A DNA stretch of 42,597 bases from Candidatus Goldiibacteriota bacterium (GCA_016937715.1 JAFGWA010000088.1:1-42597), one strand, 5' to 3'. Shown: positions 16,164 through 23,872, counted from the stretch's first letter. Made by a program: numbers and translations. The notes: generated by a model from the sequence alone, not told the origin.

Positions 16164-16604
16164 ATGAAATATTCGCGGGCAAAACAGGGAAGGACTTATC
16201 TTGTTAAATTTGAAAACGACGATGATTTCATTGAAGAAATAAAGGGTTTCGTAAAAAATGAAAAGATAAAATGCGCGTTTTTTATATTTCTTGGAGCGGT
16301 GGTAAAAGCAAAGATGGCGGCAGGCCCCAAAAAGGCCGTGATACCGCCGTTGGCAAATATGATATCCGTCAAAGACGGCTGGGAAGTGTTTGGGACAGGT
16401 TCGGTCTTTTTAAACAAAAAAAAGGAGCCGCAGGTGCATATTCACGGTAACTTTGGAAAAGGCGAAAAGTCAAAAATGGGATGTGTGCGTTCTGACGCAA
16501 GAATTTTTAATGTGATAGAGGCAATGGTGACAGAGATAACGGGCGTAAATGTGTTTAAGGATATTGATCCGGCTACCGGATTGAACATGATGCAGATAAA
16601 GTAG
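16164..16604 (+). CDS. PPC/DUF296 domain protein
   Basis: This 146-residue protein is a single PPC (DUF296) domain, a trimeric fold found fused to AT-hooks in plants and free-standing in bacteria and archaea. Visible features are the N-terminal KYSRAKQGRTYLVKFENDDD, the central FFIFLGAVVKAKM strand and the HIHGNFGKG segment holding the family's His pair, then a GCVRSDARIFNVIEAMVTE helix. Bacterial members are often annotated as DNA-binding, but that rests on the plant proteins. A CGGAGGG ribosome binding site supports the start. A short repeat follows immediately, and the next gene is convergent. Confidence 0.82.
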   Translation: MKYSRAKQGRTYLVKFENDDDFIEEIKGFVKNEKIKCAFFIFLGAVVKAKMAAGPKKAVIPPLANMISVKDGWEVFGTGSVFLNKKKEPQVHIHGNFGKGEKSKMGCVRSDARIFNVIEAMVTEITGVNVFKDIDPATGLNMMQIK

Positions 16605-16640
16605 ATGCTTAGAGGCTTGGAAGATTGGATGCTTGGAAAA
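16605..16640 (+). repeat. GCTTAGAGGCTTGG-type repeat, copy A1
   Basis: The stretch just after the DUF296 stop codon contains GATGCTTAGAGGCTTGGAAG and then GATTGGATGCTTGG. Similar units occur at 17446-17495, 32225-32263 and 33592-33617. It ends two bases before the stop of the convergent macro-domain gene. Confidence 0.7.
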
Positions 16641-16641
16641 A

Positions 16642-17094
16642 CTATTTGTAAAGAAAAACCGTAAGGCCCTCAATTTCACCAAGTTTTGATTCTATTAAAG
16701 GCTGTACCTGTTCAAATTTCATTTTACCGGCGCCGCAGCCAAGGGCGGGCAGGGCTATTGTCTTTATTTTATAAAGTTTAATCTGTTTTATAAGGTCATC
16801 AAGCCCTGCAAGAATAAGTTCTTCGGATGACGGTTCGCCGGGCTTTACGCGGGTGGGAAAGTTTAAAATGTGCCACGCTCCGAACATATCGCCTTCGGTG
16901 GTTGAAAATATTTTTCCTGGTTTAATTTTTCCGTCCGCGCAGGCTTTTTTATACTTTTCTTCGTTTATCGGAAAACGTTTTGCAAACAGTTTGTGCAGCG
17001 GGCCGTTGGGCGCGCCCGAACAGCATACATCGGATACTATGGCATCCGAACTGTCATCACATATAGTGCCTTCGGTTTTAATTATAACCGGCAT
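16642..17094 (-). CDS. Macro-domain protein (TARG1/DarG-like)
   Basis: This 150-residue single macro domain would bind ADP-ribose-type ligands. The C-terminal half matches the TARG1/DarG subgroup well: HILNFPTR, a GLDDLIKQIK helix, the TIALPALGCGAGKM strand-loop, and FEQVQPLIE. The N-terminal ligand loop is unusual. Where relatives have an Asn-rich segment and a GxMGKGIA-type loop, this protein has SDVCCSGAPNGPLHKLFAKRFP, and the Lys of the FK position is Ala. It may therefore bind rather than hydrolyse, or use another ligand. No DarT-like toxin is adjacent. It lies 24 bases downstream of the PC4/YdbC gene in a likely two-gene operon. Confidence 0.8.
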   Translation of the reverse strand: MPVIIKTEGTICDDSSDAIVSDVCCSGAPNGPLHKLFAKRFPINEEKYKKACADGKIKPGKIFSTTEGDMFGAWHILNFPTRVKPGEPSSEELILAGLDDLIKQIKLYKIKTIALPALGCGAGKMKFEQVQPLIESKLGEIEGLTVFLYK

Positions 17095-17118
17095 TATTTA
17101 TTTCCCCTTTAAACCGTG

Positions 17119-17358
17119 TCAGCCTATTTCAATTGTATCCATATCAAGGCTGTTAAGTATTTCTTTAAGTTTTAAAACCTCATCCTTGCTTAATGTGATG
17201 CCTTTTCCCATTTTCTTGTGTTCGCCGTCCCACGGCCTTATGTCTATTTTTGGAGCGCGTTCATTCCAGGAAACAATATTAACTTCTTTTTTCCAGCCGC
17301 CGCTGCCTTCTCCTATAATTCCAAGTGTTTTTTTGACATCCCAGGTAATTTCAGGCAT
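17119..17358 (-). CDS. PC4/YdbC-family ssDNA-binding protein
   Basis: This 79-residue protein matches the bacterial YdbC branch of the PC4 fold: WDVKKTLGII, GWKKEVNIVSWNERAPKIDI, RPWDGEHKKMGKGITL and a C-terminal dimerisation helix. YdbC-type proteins bind single-stranded nucleic acid as dimers and are candidate transcription or repair cofactors. A GGGAGG ribosome binding site is present. It is the first gene of a minus-strand pair with the macro-domain protein, and the whole pair lies between two copies of a direct repeat. Confidence 0.88.
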   Translation of the reverse strand: MPEITWDVKKTLGIIGEGSGGWKKEVNIVSWNERAPKIDIRPWDGEHKKMGKGITLSKDEVLKLKEILNSLDMDTIEIG

Positions 17359-17408
17359 ATTTTCCTCCCTTCAAAGGTGTTATTGTACGCAAAAGCCTTA
17401 ACACTTAT

Positions 17409-17437
17409 ATATTATAATATAGTAATTTTATTATCAA
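17409..17437 (-). promoter_or_regulatory. Possible promoter for the PC4-macro operon
   Basis: On the minus strand, TTGATA (17437-17432) and TAATAT (17414-17409) are 17 bases apart, within a very AT-rich segment. Another box, TATAAT (17416-17411), lies 15 bases from the -35. The exact -10 is uncertain. Confidence 0.35.
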
Positions 17438-17445
17438 GGGGAATA

Positions 17446-17495
17446 TCTTAGAGGCTTGGATGCTTAGAGGTTTGGATGCCTGGCAGCCTGGAAGA
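17446..17495 (+). repeat. GCTTAGAGGCTTGG-type repeat, copy A2
   Basis: Contains TTAGAGGCTTGGATGCTTAG followed by AGGTTTGGATGCCTGG and GCAGCCTGG. It has the same orientation as copy A1, so A1 and A2 form direct repeats around the PC4-macro gene pair. A hairpin repeat (copy B1) follows 20 bases later, the same A-then-B order as at 32225-32303. Confidence 0.7.
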
Positions 17496-17515
17496 ACAAA
17501 GATTTAATCTGGATC

Positions 17516-17548
17516 TGGTAGGCGCACCCTTTTAGGGTGCGGTTGTTG
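17516..17548 (+). repeat. TGGTAG hairpin repeat, copy B1
   Basis: TGGTAG is followed by a stem of CGCACCCT (17523-17530) and AGGGTGCG (17534-17541), then GTTGTTG. It lies downstream of the minus-strand RNase D-like gene. There is no T-run, so it is not a standard terminator. Confidence 0.8.
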
Positions 17549-17577
17549 ATTTGTTTATGTAAAAATTAATATATTTC

Positions 17578-18132
17578 TTAAAATGGTGGTTCCATGAAAT
17601 CTTTTTCAGAATTTGGTTTTGAGATTGATTTAAAAATCTTATACAATTTCACCAGCACAATTGCGTCAAGGGCGGCGTATTGTATCATCCCTTGTGTAAG
17701 CGGCCTTACTGTCCAGTCCGCGCGCTGGTACGACTTATCCATTACTATGCCAAGTTCCCGAAAACTTACGTCCTTTAAATTATGGCCGCCTGACACCTGC
17801 CTGCCGCGCAGTTTTCTTGAATGCGTGCAGGTGTCGTAAACGTTATGCAGTTCAATTCCAAAGGGCCTTAATACACAGCGTTCAAAATTTGCAAAGTGAA
17901 TGGCTTTAACTATTTTATGGTCTTCAAAGATCTCCTTCAAAGGCGATATATCCTCAATGGCAAGCGGGTCAATAAGAAAGCAGGCATCCTGCACGGCAAT
18001 CTGAATAAGGCATAAAGCGGGGGGATTTCCAAAAAGGCGCGTTTCGGTATCAAGGCCTATTATGGTTTCGTTTTTAAGCTGCCGCACAACTTCTTTTAAA
18101 CCGTTCTGTGTATCTATAATTTTTATATCCAT
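17578..18132 (-). CDS. RNase D-like DEDDy 3'-5' exonuclease
   Basis: This 184-residue protein is a stand-alone DEDDy exonuclease domain. Exo I is LDTET (Asp28, Glu30); Exo II is HFANFERCVL, with Glu84 where Asp is usual; the NVYDT segment follows; Exo III is YAALDA (Tyr152, Asp156). It lacks the HRDC domains of E. coli RNase D (about 375 residues). The ATG at 18132 starts the recognisable domain; an upstream extension would overlap the divergent barrel gene. It probably trims structured RNAs or DNA 3' ends. The intergenic space to the divergent gene is only 79 bases, so the two promoters must be close together. Confidence 0.85.
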   Translation of the reverse strand: MDIKIIDTQNGLKEVVRQLKNETIIGLDTETRLFGNPPALCLIQIAVQDACFLIDPLAIEDISPLKEIFEDHKIVKAIHFANFERCVLRPFGIELHNVYDTCTHSRKLRGRQVSGGHNLKDVSFRELGIVMDKSYQRADWTVRPLTQGMIQYAALDAIVLVKLYKIFKSISKPNSEKDFMEPPF

Positions 18133-18165
18133 GAAAAGAGTATAGCAAATAATTAATGCGGAATG

Positions 18166-18171
18166 TATAAT
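18166..18171 (+). promoter_or_regulatory. Possible -10 box for the barrel-protein gene
   Basis: A perfect TATAAT lies 41 bases before the start codon at 18212. The expected -35 position (18143-18148, TAGCAA) is a poor match, so this may need an activator or may be chance. Confidence 0.3.
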
Positions 18172-18211
18172 AAAGACAATGTAAAAATAAAGATTATAAG
18201 GCGGAGTGCTG

Positions 18212-18946
18212 ATGAAAAAAAGTCTGCTGATTATTTTAATGATTGCGGCTGCTGTTCCGGCAGGGGCTGATGTTTTTATTGGCCTGTACGGTGGCTGGTC
18301 CGCGGCGCGCATGTCGCTTTACAATGACGGCATGGATACGGCTCAGATTTATTATGAAGCTATGGGGTACGAAACAAAATTAAAAGGCATTAATTCGGAT
18401 TTAAACCTTGGTATTGACGCCGGTGTTTTTTTTGACGGCGGGTGGGCGCCTTACTTAAGGTCGCAGTTTGTCTTTATGAAAGAGGATTATAACGAAGTCA
18501 ATTATCCGGGGGGCGCGGCGCTTTTAAAAAACATGGTTAAGTATGACTGCGTGTATGCCGGTCTTGGGTTAAGAAAATACTTTAAAGACCGGCTTTATGA
18601 ACATGAATTTATATTTTACGCGGCTGCGGACGCCGGGATGTCGGTTTCTGTTGATAATTACGCGAAGACAAAGTGGTTTAATTCCGACGGTTCACAGCTG
18701 GATTATGCCGATGTTAATTATTCGGGCATCATGTTCGGCGCCCACGCGGAAGCCGGGTGCGAGTACTATGTGGAAAAAAATCTTGGATTTGGCGTAAAAG
18801 CCGGATACAGGATGATGTCAGGCAGTGTTTCGGGAATTATGAAAAGCGGCAATATTCTTGAAGATAATAACGGGACAAAAGACACGCAGGAACTGGATTA
18901 TTCGGGAATATACATAAACGCAGGGATAATTATCCTGATTAATTAG
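18212..18946 (+). CDS. Exported outer-membrane beta-barrel-like protein
   Basis: This 244-residue precursor has a signal peptide ending after VPAGA (residue 20). The mature part is built of alternating strands and loops (for example IGLYGGWSAARMS, YDCVYAGLGLRKYF and GFGVKAGYRMMSG), as in OmpA/OmpW-like eight-stranded barrels. It ends with a hydrophobic strand. A GGCGGAG site five bases upstream fixes the ATG at 18212 rather than the GTG at 18206. No family-level assignment is possible from motifs alone. Confidence 0.72.
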   Translation: MKKSLLIILMIAAAVPAGADVFIGLYGGWSAARMSLYNDGMDTAQIYYEAMGYETKLKGINSDLNLGIDAGVFFDGGWAPYLRSQFVFMKEDYNEVNYPGGAALLKNMVKYDCVYAGLGLRKYFKDRLYEHEFIFYAAADAGMSVSVDNYAKTKWFNSDGSQLDYADVNYSGIMFGAHAEAGCEYYVEKNLGFGVKAGYRMMSGSVSGIMKSGNILEDNNGTKDTQELDYSGIYINAGIIILIN

Positions 18947-18962
18947 CGCCTGTTTGTTCACA

Positions 18963-19010
18963 TTGACATTAAAATATCCCTGTGTTATTTTATATATAAT
19001 ATTATATATA
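18963..19010 (+). promoter_or_regulatory. Putative promoter and AT-rich palindrome upstream of the TPR-barrel gene
   Basis: A perfect TTGACA lies at 18963-18968, with TATTTT (18986-18991) at 17-base spacing as a modest -10. A perfect 20-base AT-only palindrome occupies 18991-19010, immediately downstream. It could be an operator or simply AT-rich promoter DNA. Confidence 0.45.
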
Positions 19011-19019
19011 AGAATAAAT

Positions 19020-19058
19020 CCGGAAGACGGGTGTTCCATAATATAAGGGGTCTTCCGG
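19020..19058 (+). promoter_or_regulatory. Leader hairpin upstream of the TPR-barrel gene
   Basis: CCGGAAGAC (19020-19028) pairs perfectly with GTCTTCCGG (19050-19058) around a 21-base loop. It lies in the predicted mRNA leader, ten bases before the AAGGAG ribosome binding site (19068-19073). There is no T-run, so it looks like a 5' UTR structure (stability or regulation) rather than a terminator. Confidence 0.55.
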
Positions 19059-19080
19059 CATATAAATAAGGAGAAAAAAA

Positions 19081-21141
19081 ATGACAAAAAAACTATTTTT
19101 GCTTGTTTTAATTGTGTTTCTTCCGGTTGTGCTGTTTGCCGTGCCGGGGCTGGAAAAAGCCCAGTCACAGTACCTTTACCAGGCCGGAAACATGTTTGAA
19201 ATAGGCAAGTATGAAGATGCGATTATACTTTATGACACGGTTCTGGTAATGGAAAAAAACAGTGTGGAAGCGCTTGCCGGAAAAGGCAACTGTTATATGC
19301 TTATGGGCAAAGAAAAACTGGCAAAAGAGATGTATGATAAGGCAAAATTAATTGACCCTACGTTTAAAGAACCCAACCTGGAAAGGTATTTTGAAATTGC
19401 AAAGCAGCGCGGGCGTAACATTGACAAAATAAGGGAAAAGTATCACAGATTATTTGGCAAGGGCGCAAAAACTGCTGGTGAAGCGGAAACTTCGCTGCCT
19501 GTCACGGAAACAACATCGGTAAAGCCCGCGGCAGAGGCAGCGGGAGAAATAAAACGCGCTGAAGAAACAAAAGAGTGGTGGAGCAAAGGCGGAAAAGCCA
19601 AGATGACATCGCTTGGAGGAATCAAGCATGTTTATCCGGATTTAAGCACGGCAATGGACGGCGCGTCGCGCGGCATTGAAGCAGGCCTTTTATTCCGAAA
19701 GGATTCACATTTTTTTCAGCTGCAGCCGTTTATTGGAAAGTATAACCATACAATTAAAGCGCCTGATGGCGCGGAATACAAAACAGAAGTTTTTGCCGCT
19801 GACGTAAACGAATCTTTCGGTGAAGTGGGCTGGCCCAATAAATTTTTCATGAACAGCATAAAACCGTATTATATGAATTCATTCACAAAGAACTCATCAA
19901 CCGATTATCCTCCCGATTATCCTGTTACTTCAAGGTACACAAATACCGGAAATATGTACGGCGGAATGTATCTGTTTGGTTTTAAACCAATACCTCTTTT
20001 TGGTATTGCCGGAAGGGCGGGGTACAAATATGTGCCTTATCAGCAGAGCGATGACGGTGTTGCGACAAATGTGGTTTCCACGGAGCTTACCTGGAACGCC
20101 AGCGCCGGACTTTATCTACCTTACCTTGCAATCCCCACGGATGAACTTGATATTACCGCGTCTTTCGGCAGTTACAGCCCTTCATTGACGCTTGAAGACA
20201 TAATGAACGGAAATTTAAGAAACCTGCCGGAATCACTTTTATACAGTTATAATAAAAAACATACCATGTCAAATCCCGTTGATTTTTCAACGCTCCCCAC
20301 ATGGCTTCAGGACCTTATCACACCGCTGGGGGTATATGACAGCATAAGAAATGATAAATCCACTATTATTGAAACCACCGGATACAATTTAAAAGGCAAC
20401 CTTCATTACATGACAGCCAACGGGCAGCATGAATTTTTTGCTTTTATGGAAGCCCCGATGAACCTTGAATATAAAGAAAGCACCACGGATGAAATTAATG
20501 TTTTAATTTTTGGCGGCGCCCAGAACGTCACCAGAAGCGCGACGGAAAAAGTAAGGCTTGGCAACGGAAGAAAGGTAAAATTTGAAACGGGTATTAGGAA
20601 TAATTTTACGTTCTTAACCACCGGTGTAAGATACGGCTATGATTACGACGAAATATACACCTATAAGACATCTGCCATATATGAAGAAGGAAGGCTGATC
20701 GCGAAAAAACACACAATGATAACCGGGCTTAACTTCACGCCCGTTGATCAGCTTACCGTGCCGGTTGAATTTGAATACGGTTACGGCACGGCTGAAAATT
20801 ACAAAGGCGGTATATCATTAAAATCCGAAACCACGGATTTTGAAGTGCGCGGCGGTATTGAAGTAAAACCTATTCCAAAGGCGGCGCTTCGCGGCGGTAT
20901 ATCATATGAATTTATAAGAAATGACGGAAGCCAATACGGTAATATTTCTTCCGGACAGCAGGGAAACCCGTTTTTAAACTGCATCGGATATTACGCGGGC
21001 GGCGGTTTTGATATGCCGCTTTTTGAATTAAACGCGGGCGCGGCTTATAAAAGGCTTTATCCGTCGCCTGCAATGTCCGGCGTTCACGTGGACTATGAAG
21101 ATTTCCTATACGGGTTTATTGACCTTAATATTTACATTTAA
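19081..21141 (+). CDS. TPR-containing exported protein with beta-barrel-like C-terminus
   Basis: This 686-residue precursor has a signal peptide ending near residue 20 (PVVLFA then VPG). About two TPR units follow (25-95, for example AGNMFEIGKYEDAIILYDTV), then a low-complexity Ala/Glu/Thr linker (about 120-165). The region of about 500 residues after it is rich in alternating Gly/aromatic strands, with tyrosine-rich segments typical of outer-membrane barrels, and it ends in a strand (DLNIYI). The likely product is an outer-membrane barrel with a periplasmic TPR arm. It has its own promoter, a leader hairpin and an AAGGAG site. No named family is recognised. Confidence 0.72.
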   Translation: MTKKLFLLVLIVFLPVVLFAVPGLEKAQSQYLYQAGNMFEIGKYEDAIILYDTVLVMEKNSVEALAGKGNCYMLMGKEKLAKEMYDKAKLIDPTFKEPNLERYFEIAKQRGRNIDKIREKYHRLFGKGAKTAGEAETSLPVTETTSVKPAAEAAGEIKRAEETKEWWSKGGKAKMTSLGGIKHVYPDLSTAMDGASRGIEAGLLFRKDSHFFQLQPFIGKYNHTIKAPDGAEYKTEVFAADVNESFGEVGWPNKFFMNSIKPYYMNSFTKNSSTDYPPDYPVTSRYTNTGNMYGGMYLFGFKPIPLFGIAGRAGYKYVPYQQSDDGVATNVVSTELTWNASAGLYLPYLAIPTDELDITASFGSYSPSLTLEDIMNGNLRNLPESLLYSYNKKHTMSNPVDFSTLPTWLQDLITPLGVYDSIRNDKSTIIETTGYNLKGNLHYMTANGQHEFFAFMEAPMNLEYKESTTDEINVLIFGGAQNVTRSATEKVRLGNGRKVKFETGIRNNFTFLTTGVRYGYDYDEIYTYKTSAIYEEGRLIAKKHTMITGLNFTPVDQLTVPVEFEYGYGTAENYKGGISLKSETTDFEVRGGIEVKPIPKAALRGGISYEFIRNDGSQYGNISSGQQGNPFLNCIGYYAGGGFDMPLFELNAGAAYKRLYPSPAMSGVHVDYEDFLYGFIDLNIYI

Positions 21142-21167
21142 ATCATATAGCCGGAGGATTTTTTAAA

Positions 21168-22430
21168 ATGAAAAAAACTGTTCTGTCAGCTTTATTAATT
21201 ATTATCTGCATTGCGGGAATTTCCTGCAAAAGGCCGCTTGCCGTCTCTGTGTCCGCGTCACCGGAACAGTCATCAGCCATAGACGGCGTATTAAAAGATT
21301 TTACAAAAGAAACAGGAATAAAAGTTATTTTAAATTCAGTACAGGGGCCGCAGCAGCAGGTGATGTCAAACCTTTCAGGCGCGCTTAATTCACAGTCAGT
21401 CCCGGACCTTGTAATTTTTGACCTTGTCTGGGTGCCTTTTTACGCGGCTGACGGAATGTTTGAACAGCTTGATGAATATATTATAAGTTCCAAGTTTGAC
21501 ACGTCTGTTTTTTTCCGGAATGTGTTCAAACCTGTTGACACGCGCGAAGGCAGGACAATAGCGCTTCCTTTGACAATGGACGCGGGCGTGGCATTTTACC
21601 GCAAAGACGCGGCAGAAGCTTATAAACTTACCAATCTTCCGTCGTCATATAAAGAAATTTCAGACTACAGCAGAAATATGGCGAAAAAGATAAGAACCGC
21701 CGGAAGGGGCGCGGTCTTAAACGGCGCATATTACGCTTTCCAGGGATCCATATCAGAACAGACAGTGTGCAACTTTATTGAAGCCGCGGCTTCAAACGGC
21801 GGCGGAATCTTTATTCAGGACGGAAAGTTTATAATCAATACGCCGCAGAATACAAAAGCGCTTGAGACGTTAACTGATCTGATAAAAAATAAAGTATCTT
21901 CTTCAAAAAATTATGAACTTGGCAAAGACGAATACATAAGGGCGTTTTTTCAGCAGGGAGGCGCTTTTGCCGCAAGGGGCTGGGCGTCAGATATTGTTTT
22001 TCATAACTCTTCAATTTCGCTTCTTAAGGGAAAGACGGCCGTGTATGAAGTGCCGTCCGTGATAAAAGGAAAATCTTCGCCTGTTGCGGGCGGGCTGCAT
22101 ATGGCAGTGGCGGCAAAGTCGGTATCCAAAGAAAACGCTGTCAGGCTGGCGTTTTACCTTGCGTCCAAAAAAGCGCAGAAAAAACTTGCGTTAAACAGCG
22201 GCGTTATACCGTCAAGGGCGGACGTATATTCTGACCCGGAAATTATTTCAATGCGCCCGGAATTTGCCATGCTTCCCGCTGTTTTTTCAAAAGCGGTTTT
22301 AAGGCCGGTTGACCCAAGATATCCCAAAGCATCAGAAATAATGCAGAAATATATCTCCGCGGCGCTGTATGGCGCTTATTTACCCGCGGACGCGCTTATA
22401 AAGTGCCAGGCGGAACTGGACAGAATTTAG
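21168..22430 (+). CDS. Extracellular solute-binding lipoprotein (ABC family 1-like)
   Basis: This 420-residue precursor has a lipoprotein-type signal (hydrophobic core, then GISC at about 17-20; the lipobox is slightly off consensus). The rest resembles family 1 sugar-type binding proteins: VSVSASPEQSSAIDGVLKDF, then TKETGIKVILN, SVPDLVIFDLVWVPFYAADG, LPLTMDAGVAFYRKD and a late AVRLAFYLASKKAQKKL. No ABC permease or ATPase gene is nearby, so its transporter is elsewhere or it has another role. It follows the barrel protein by 26 bases, with CCGGAGG before the start. Confidence 0.82.
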   Translation: MKKTVLSALLIIICIAGISCKRPLAVSVSASPEQSSAIDGVLKDFTKETGIKVILNSVQGPQQQVMSNLSGALNSQSVPDLVIFDLVWVPFYAADGMFEQLDEYIISSKFDTSVFFRNVFKPVDTREGRTIALPLTMDAGVAFYRKDAAEAYKLTNLPSSYKEISDYSRNMAKKIRTAGRGAVLNGAYYAFQGSISEQTVCNFIEAAASNGGGIFIQDGKFIINTPQNTKALETLTDLIKNKVSSSKNYELGKDEYIRAFFQQGGAFAARGWASDIVFHNSSISLLKGKTAVYEVPSVIKGKSSPVAGGLHMAVAAKSVSKENAVRLAFYLASKKAQKKLALNSGVIPSRADVYSDPEIISMRPEFAMLPAVFSKAVLRPVDPRYPKASEIMQKYISAALYGAYLPADALIKCQAELDRI

Positions 22431-22450
22431 AGGCGTACCGCCGGTAAAAA

Positions 22451-22474
22451 CCGCGCAGACAGGATAAAGCGCGG
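22451..22474 (+). other. Weak hairpin between the solute-binding and DUF4921 genes
   Basis: CCGCGC (22451-22456) pairs with GCGCGG (22469-22474) around a 12-base loop. Only a weak T content follows, so a terminator role is doubtful. Confidence 0.3.
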
Positions 22475-22542
22475 CTGTTATGTAATATATTTGATGATTT
22501 CCCGCGTCAAATAATCCTTAATTATTAAAAGGAAGGTGCTGA

Positions 22543-23865
22543 ATGTCCGAATACAATGAATATTTTATGACGTTAAAAGACGGTACAATAAAACAGATTA
22601 ACCCTTTTACCGGCACGGAAGTATGGAACGTTCCCGGCCGCGGAAGCAAACCCATCACCAATGACGTGCCTTTAAGCGCAAAAAAAATAGAGAGAAAAGA
22701 AAAGGAAGATTACTGTAATTTCTGTGAAACAAAGTATACTAACACTCCGCCGGAAAATGACAGGCTTGTCAGGAAAGGAAAAAAGTATGAAATAATGACA
22801 GCTGTTTTACCGTCCGAACTTGATAAAACTGTGCCTGTGTTCAGGCGCATTCCGAACCTTTTTGAAATAGTGACAATGGATTACTGGAAAAAGAATTTTG
22901 GCTATGTAATGCCCAAAGAAGTGGAAGATGCCAAGAAAAAATACCTTGAAGATAAAAAAGGGCTGGAACACGTCACGCACATTGTGGACATGAAATTAAA
23001 ACTGCTGGGGCGTAACCCTGATGAAGTTAATTACAATGAAAAAATGGAAATTGCGGACGCGTTTTTCGCGGGCGGGCATGAACTTATAGTGGGCGCCAGG
23101 CATTATATTGAAGGCGCCGACTATGACACGCAGCTTTGCAGTTCCGGCGAGTTAACCCCCGAAGAACACTTTCAGTATCTTAAATTTACCATCAGCGGAA
23201 TGATGAATATTTACAGGCATAACAAATACGCGCGCTACGTGGCTGTTTTTCAGAACTGGCTTAAACCCGCGGGCGCTTCTTTTGACCATCTGCACAAACA
23301 GCTTGTGGCGCTTGATGAATGGGGCGTGGCGCTGGAACGCGAACGCGATCTGTTAAGGAAAAATCCGAACATATACAATGAAATGGCTGCCAACATGGCG
23401 CTGTATTACAACCTTGTAGTGGCGGAAAACGAACACGCTATTGCTTTTTCGGATATAGGGCACAGGTATCCCACGATTGCAATTTTTTATAAAGGCGAAA
23501 AACCTTTCCCAAAAGACCTTGATGAAAATGAACTTAAAGGGTTTTCTGATATTGTGCACGCCATACACGCCGCGCTTACAAATCAGACCGCGGCCAATGA
23601 AGAATGGTATTACACCCCCAAGGACAGCGTGGACACGGTGCCGTGGCACATTCTGATTAAGATGAGGATAAACACCCCGGCGGGGTTTGAAGGCGGCACA
23701 AAAATATACATCAATCCCATGAATCCATATGATTTAAGGGACAAAGTGATAACCAGGCTTATGCAGTTAAGGCAGCAGGATAAAATAGCGGACATAAAAA
23801 TAGGGCAGGAATGCGGCACCGAACCAAACCCGCTGCAGTATTACAGAAAGTATTACAACAGATAA
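22543..23865 (+). CDS. DUF4921 family protein (galactose-1-phosphate uridylyltransferase-like)
   Basis: This 440-residue protein matches the DUF4921 group: DGTIKQINPFTGTEVWNVPG at the start, a CNFC pair near residue 66 resembling the GalT zinc site, VFRRIPNLFEIVTMDYW, and a SFDHLHKQ segment (His-x-His-x-Gln) corresponding to the HIT/GalT catalytic motif. It is expected to be a cytosolic nucleotidyl transferase or hydrolase acting on sugar phosphates, though substrates of this group are not established. AAGGAAGG precedes the start. It sits between lipoprotein genes and may be the sugar-nucleotide enzyme of a surface polymer pathway, which is inference. Confidence 0.85.
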   Translation: MSEYNEYFMTLKDGTIKQINPFTGTEVWNVPGRGSKPITNDVPLSAKKIERKEKEDYCNFCETKYTNTPPENDRLVRKGKKYEIMTAVLPSELDKTVPVFRRIPNLFEIVTMDYWKKNFGYVMPKEVEDAKKKYLEDKKGLEHVTHIVDMKLKLLGRNPDEVNYNEKMEIADAFFAGGHELIVGARHYIEGADYDTQLCSSGELTPEEHFQYLKFTISGMMNIYRHNKYARYVAVFQNWLKPAGASFDHLHKQLVALDEWGVALERERDLLRKNPNIYNEMAANMALYYNLVVAENEHAIAFSDIGHRYPTIAIFYKGEKPFPKDLDENELKGFSDIVHAIHAALTNQTAANEEWYYTPKDSVDTVPWHILIKMRINTPAGFEGGTKIYINPMNPYDLRDKVITRLMQLRQQDKIADIKIGQECGTEPNPLQYYRKYYNR

Positions 23866-23872
23866 TAAAAGC

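Noticed and set aside
16605-17495. A CRISPR array formed by the GCTTAGAGGCTTGG repeats
   Set aside because: Copies are few, imperfect and irregularly spaced, with genes between them and no cas genes.
17516-17548. Hairpin B1 as a rho-independent terminator of the RNase D-like gene
   Set aside because: The stem is strong, but no T-run follows on either strand and the same element occurs elsewhere with different stems, so repeat is the better description.
21168-22430. Iron or phosphate binding protein for the solute-binding lipoprotein
   Set aside because: The overall pattern fits family 1 sugar-type binding proteins better, and no iron or phosphate motif or neighbour supports the alternative.
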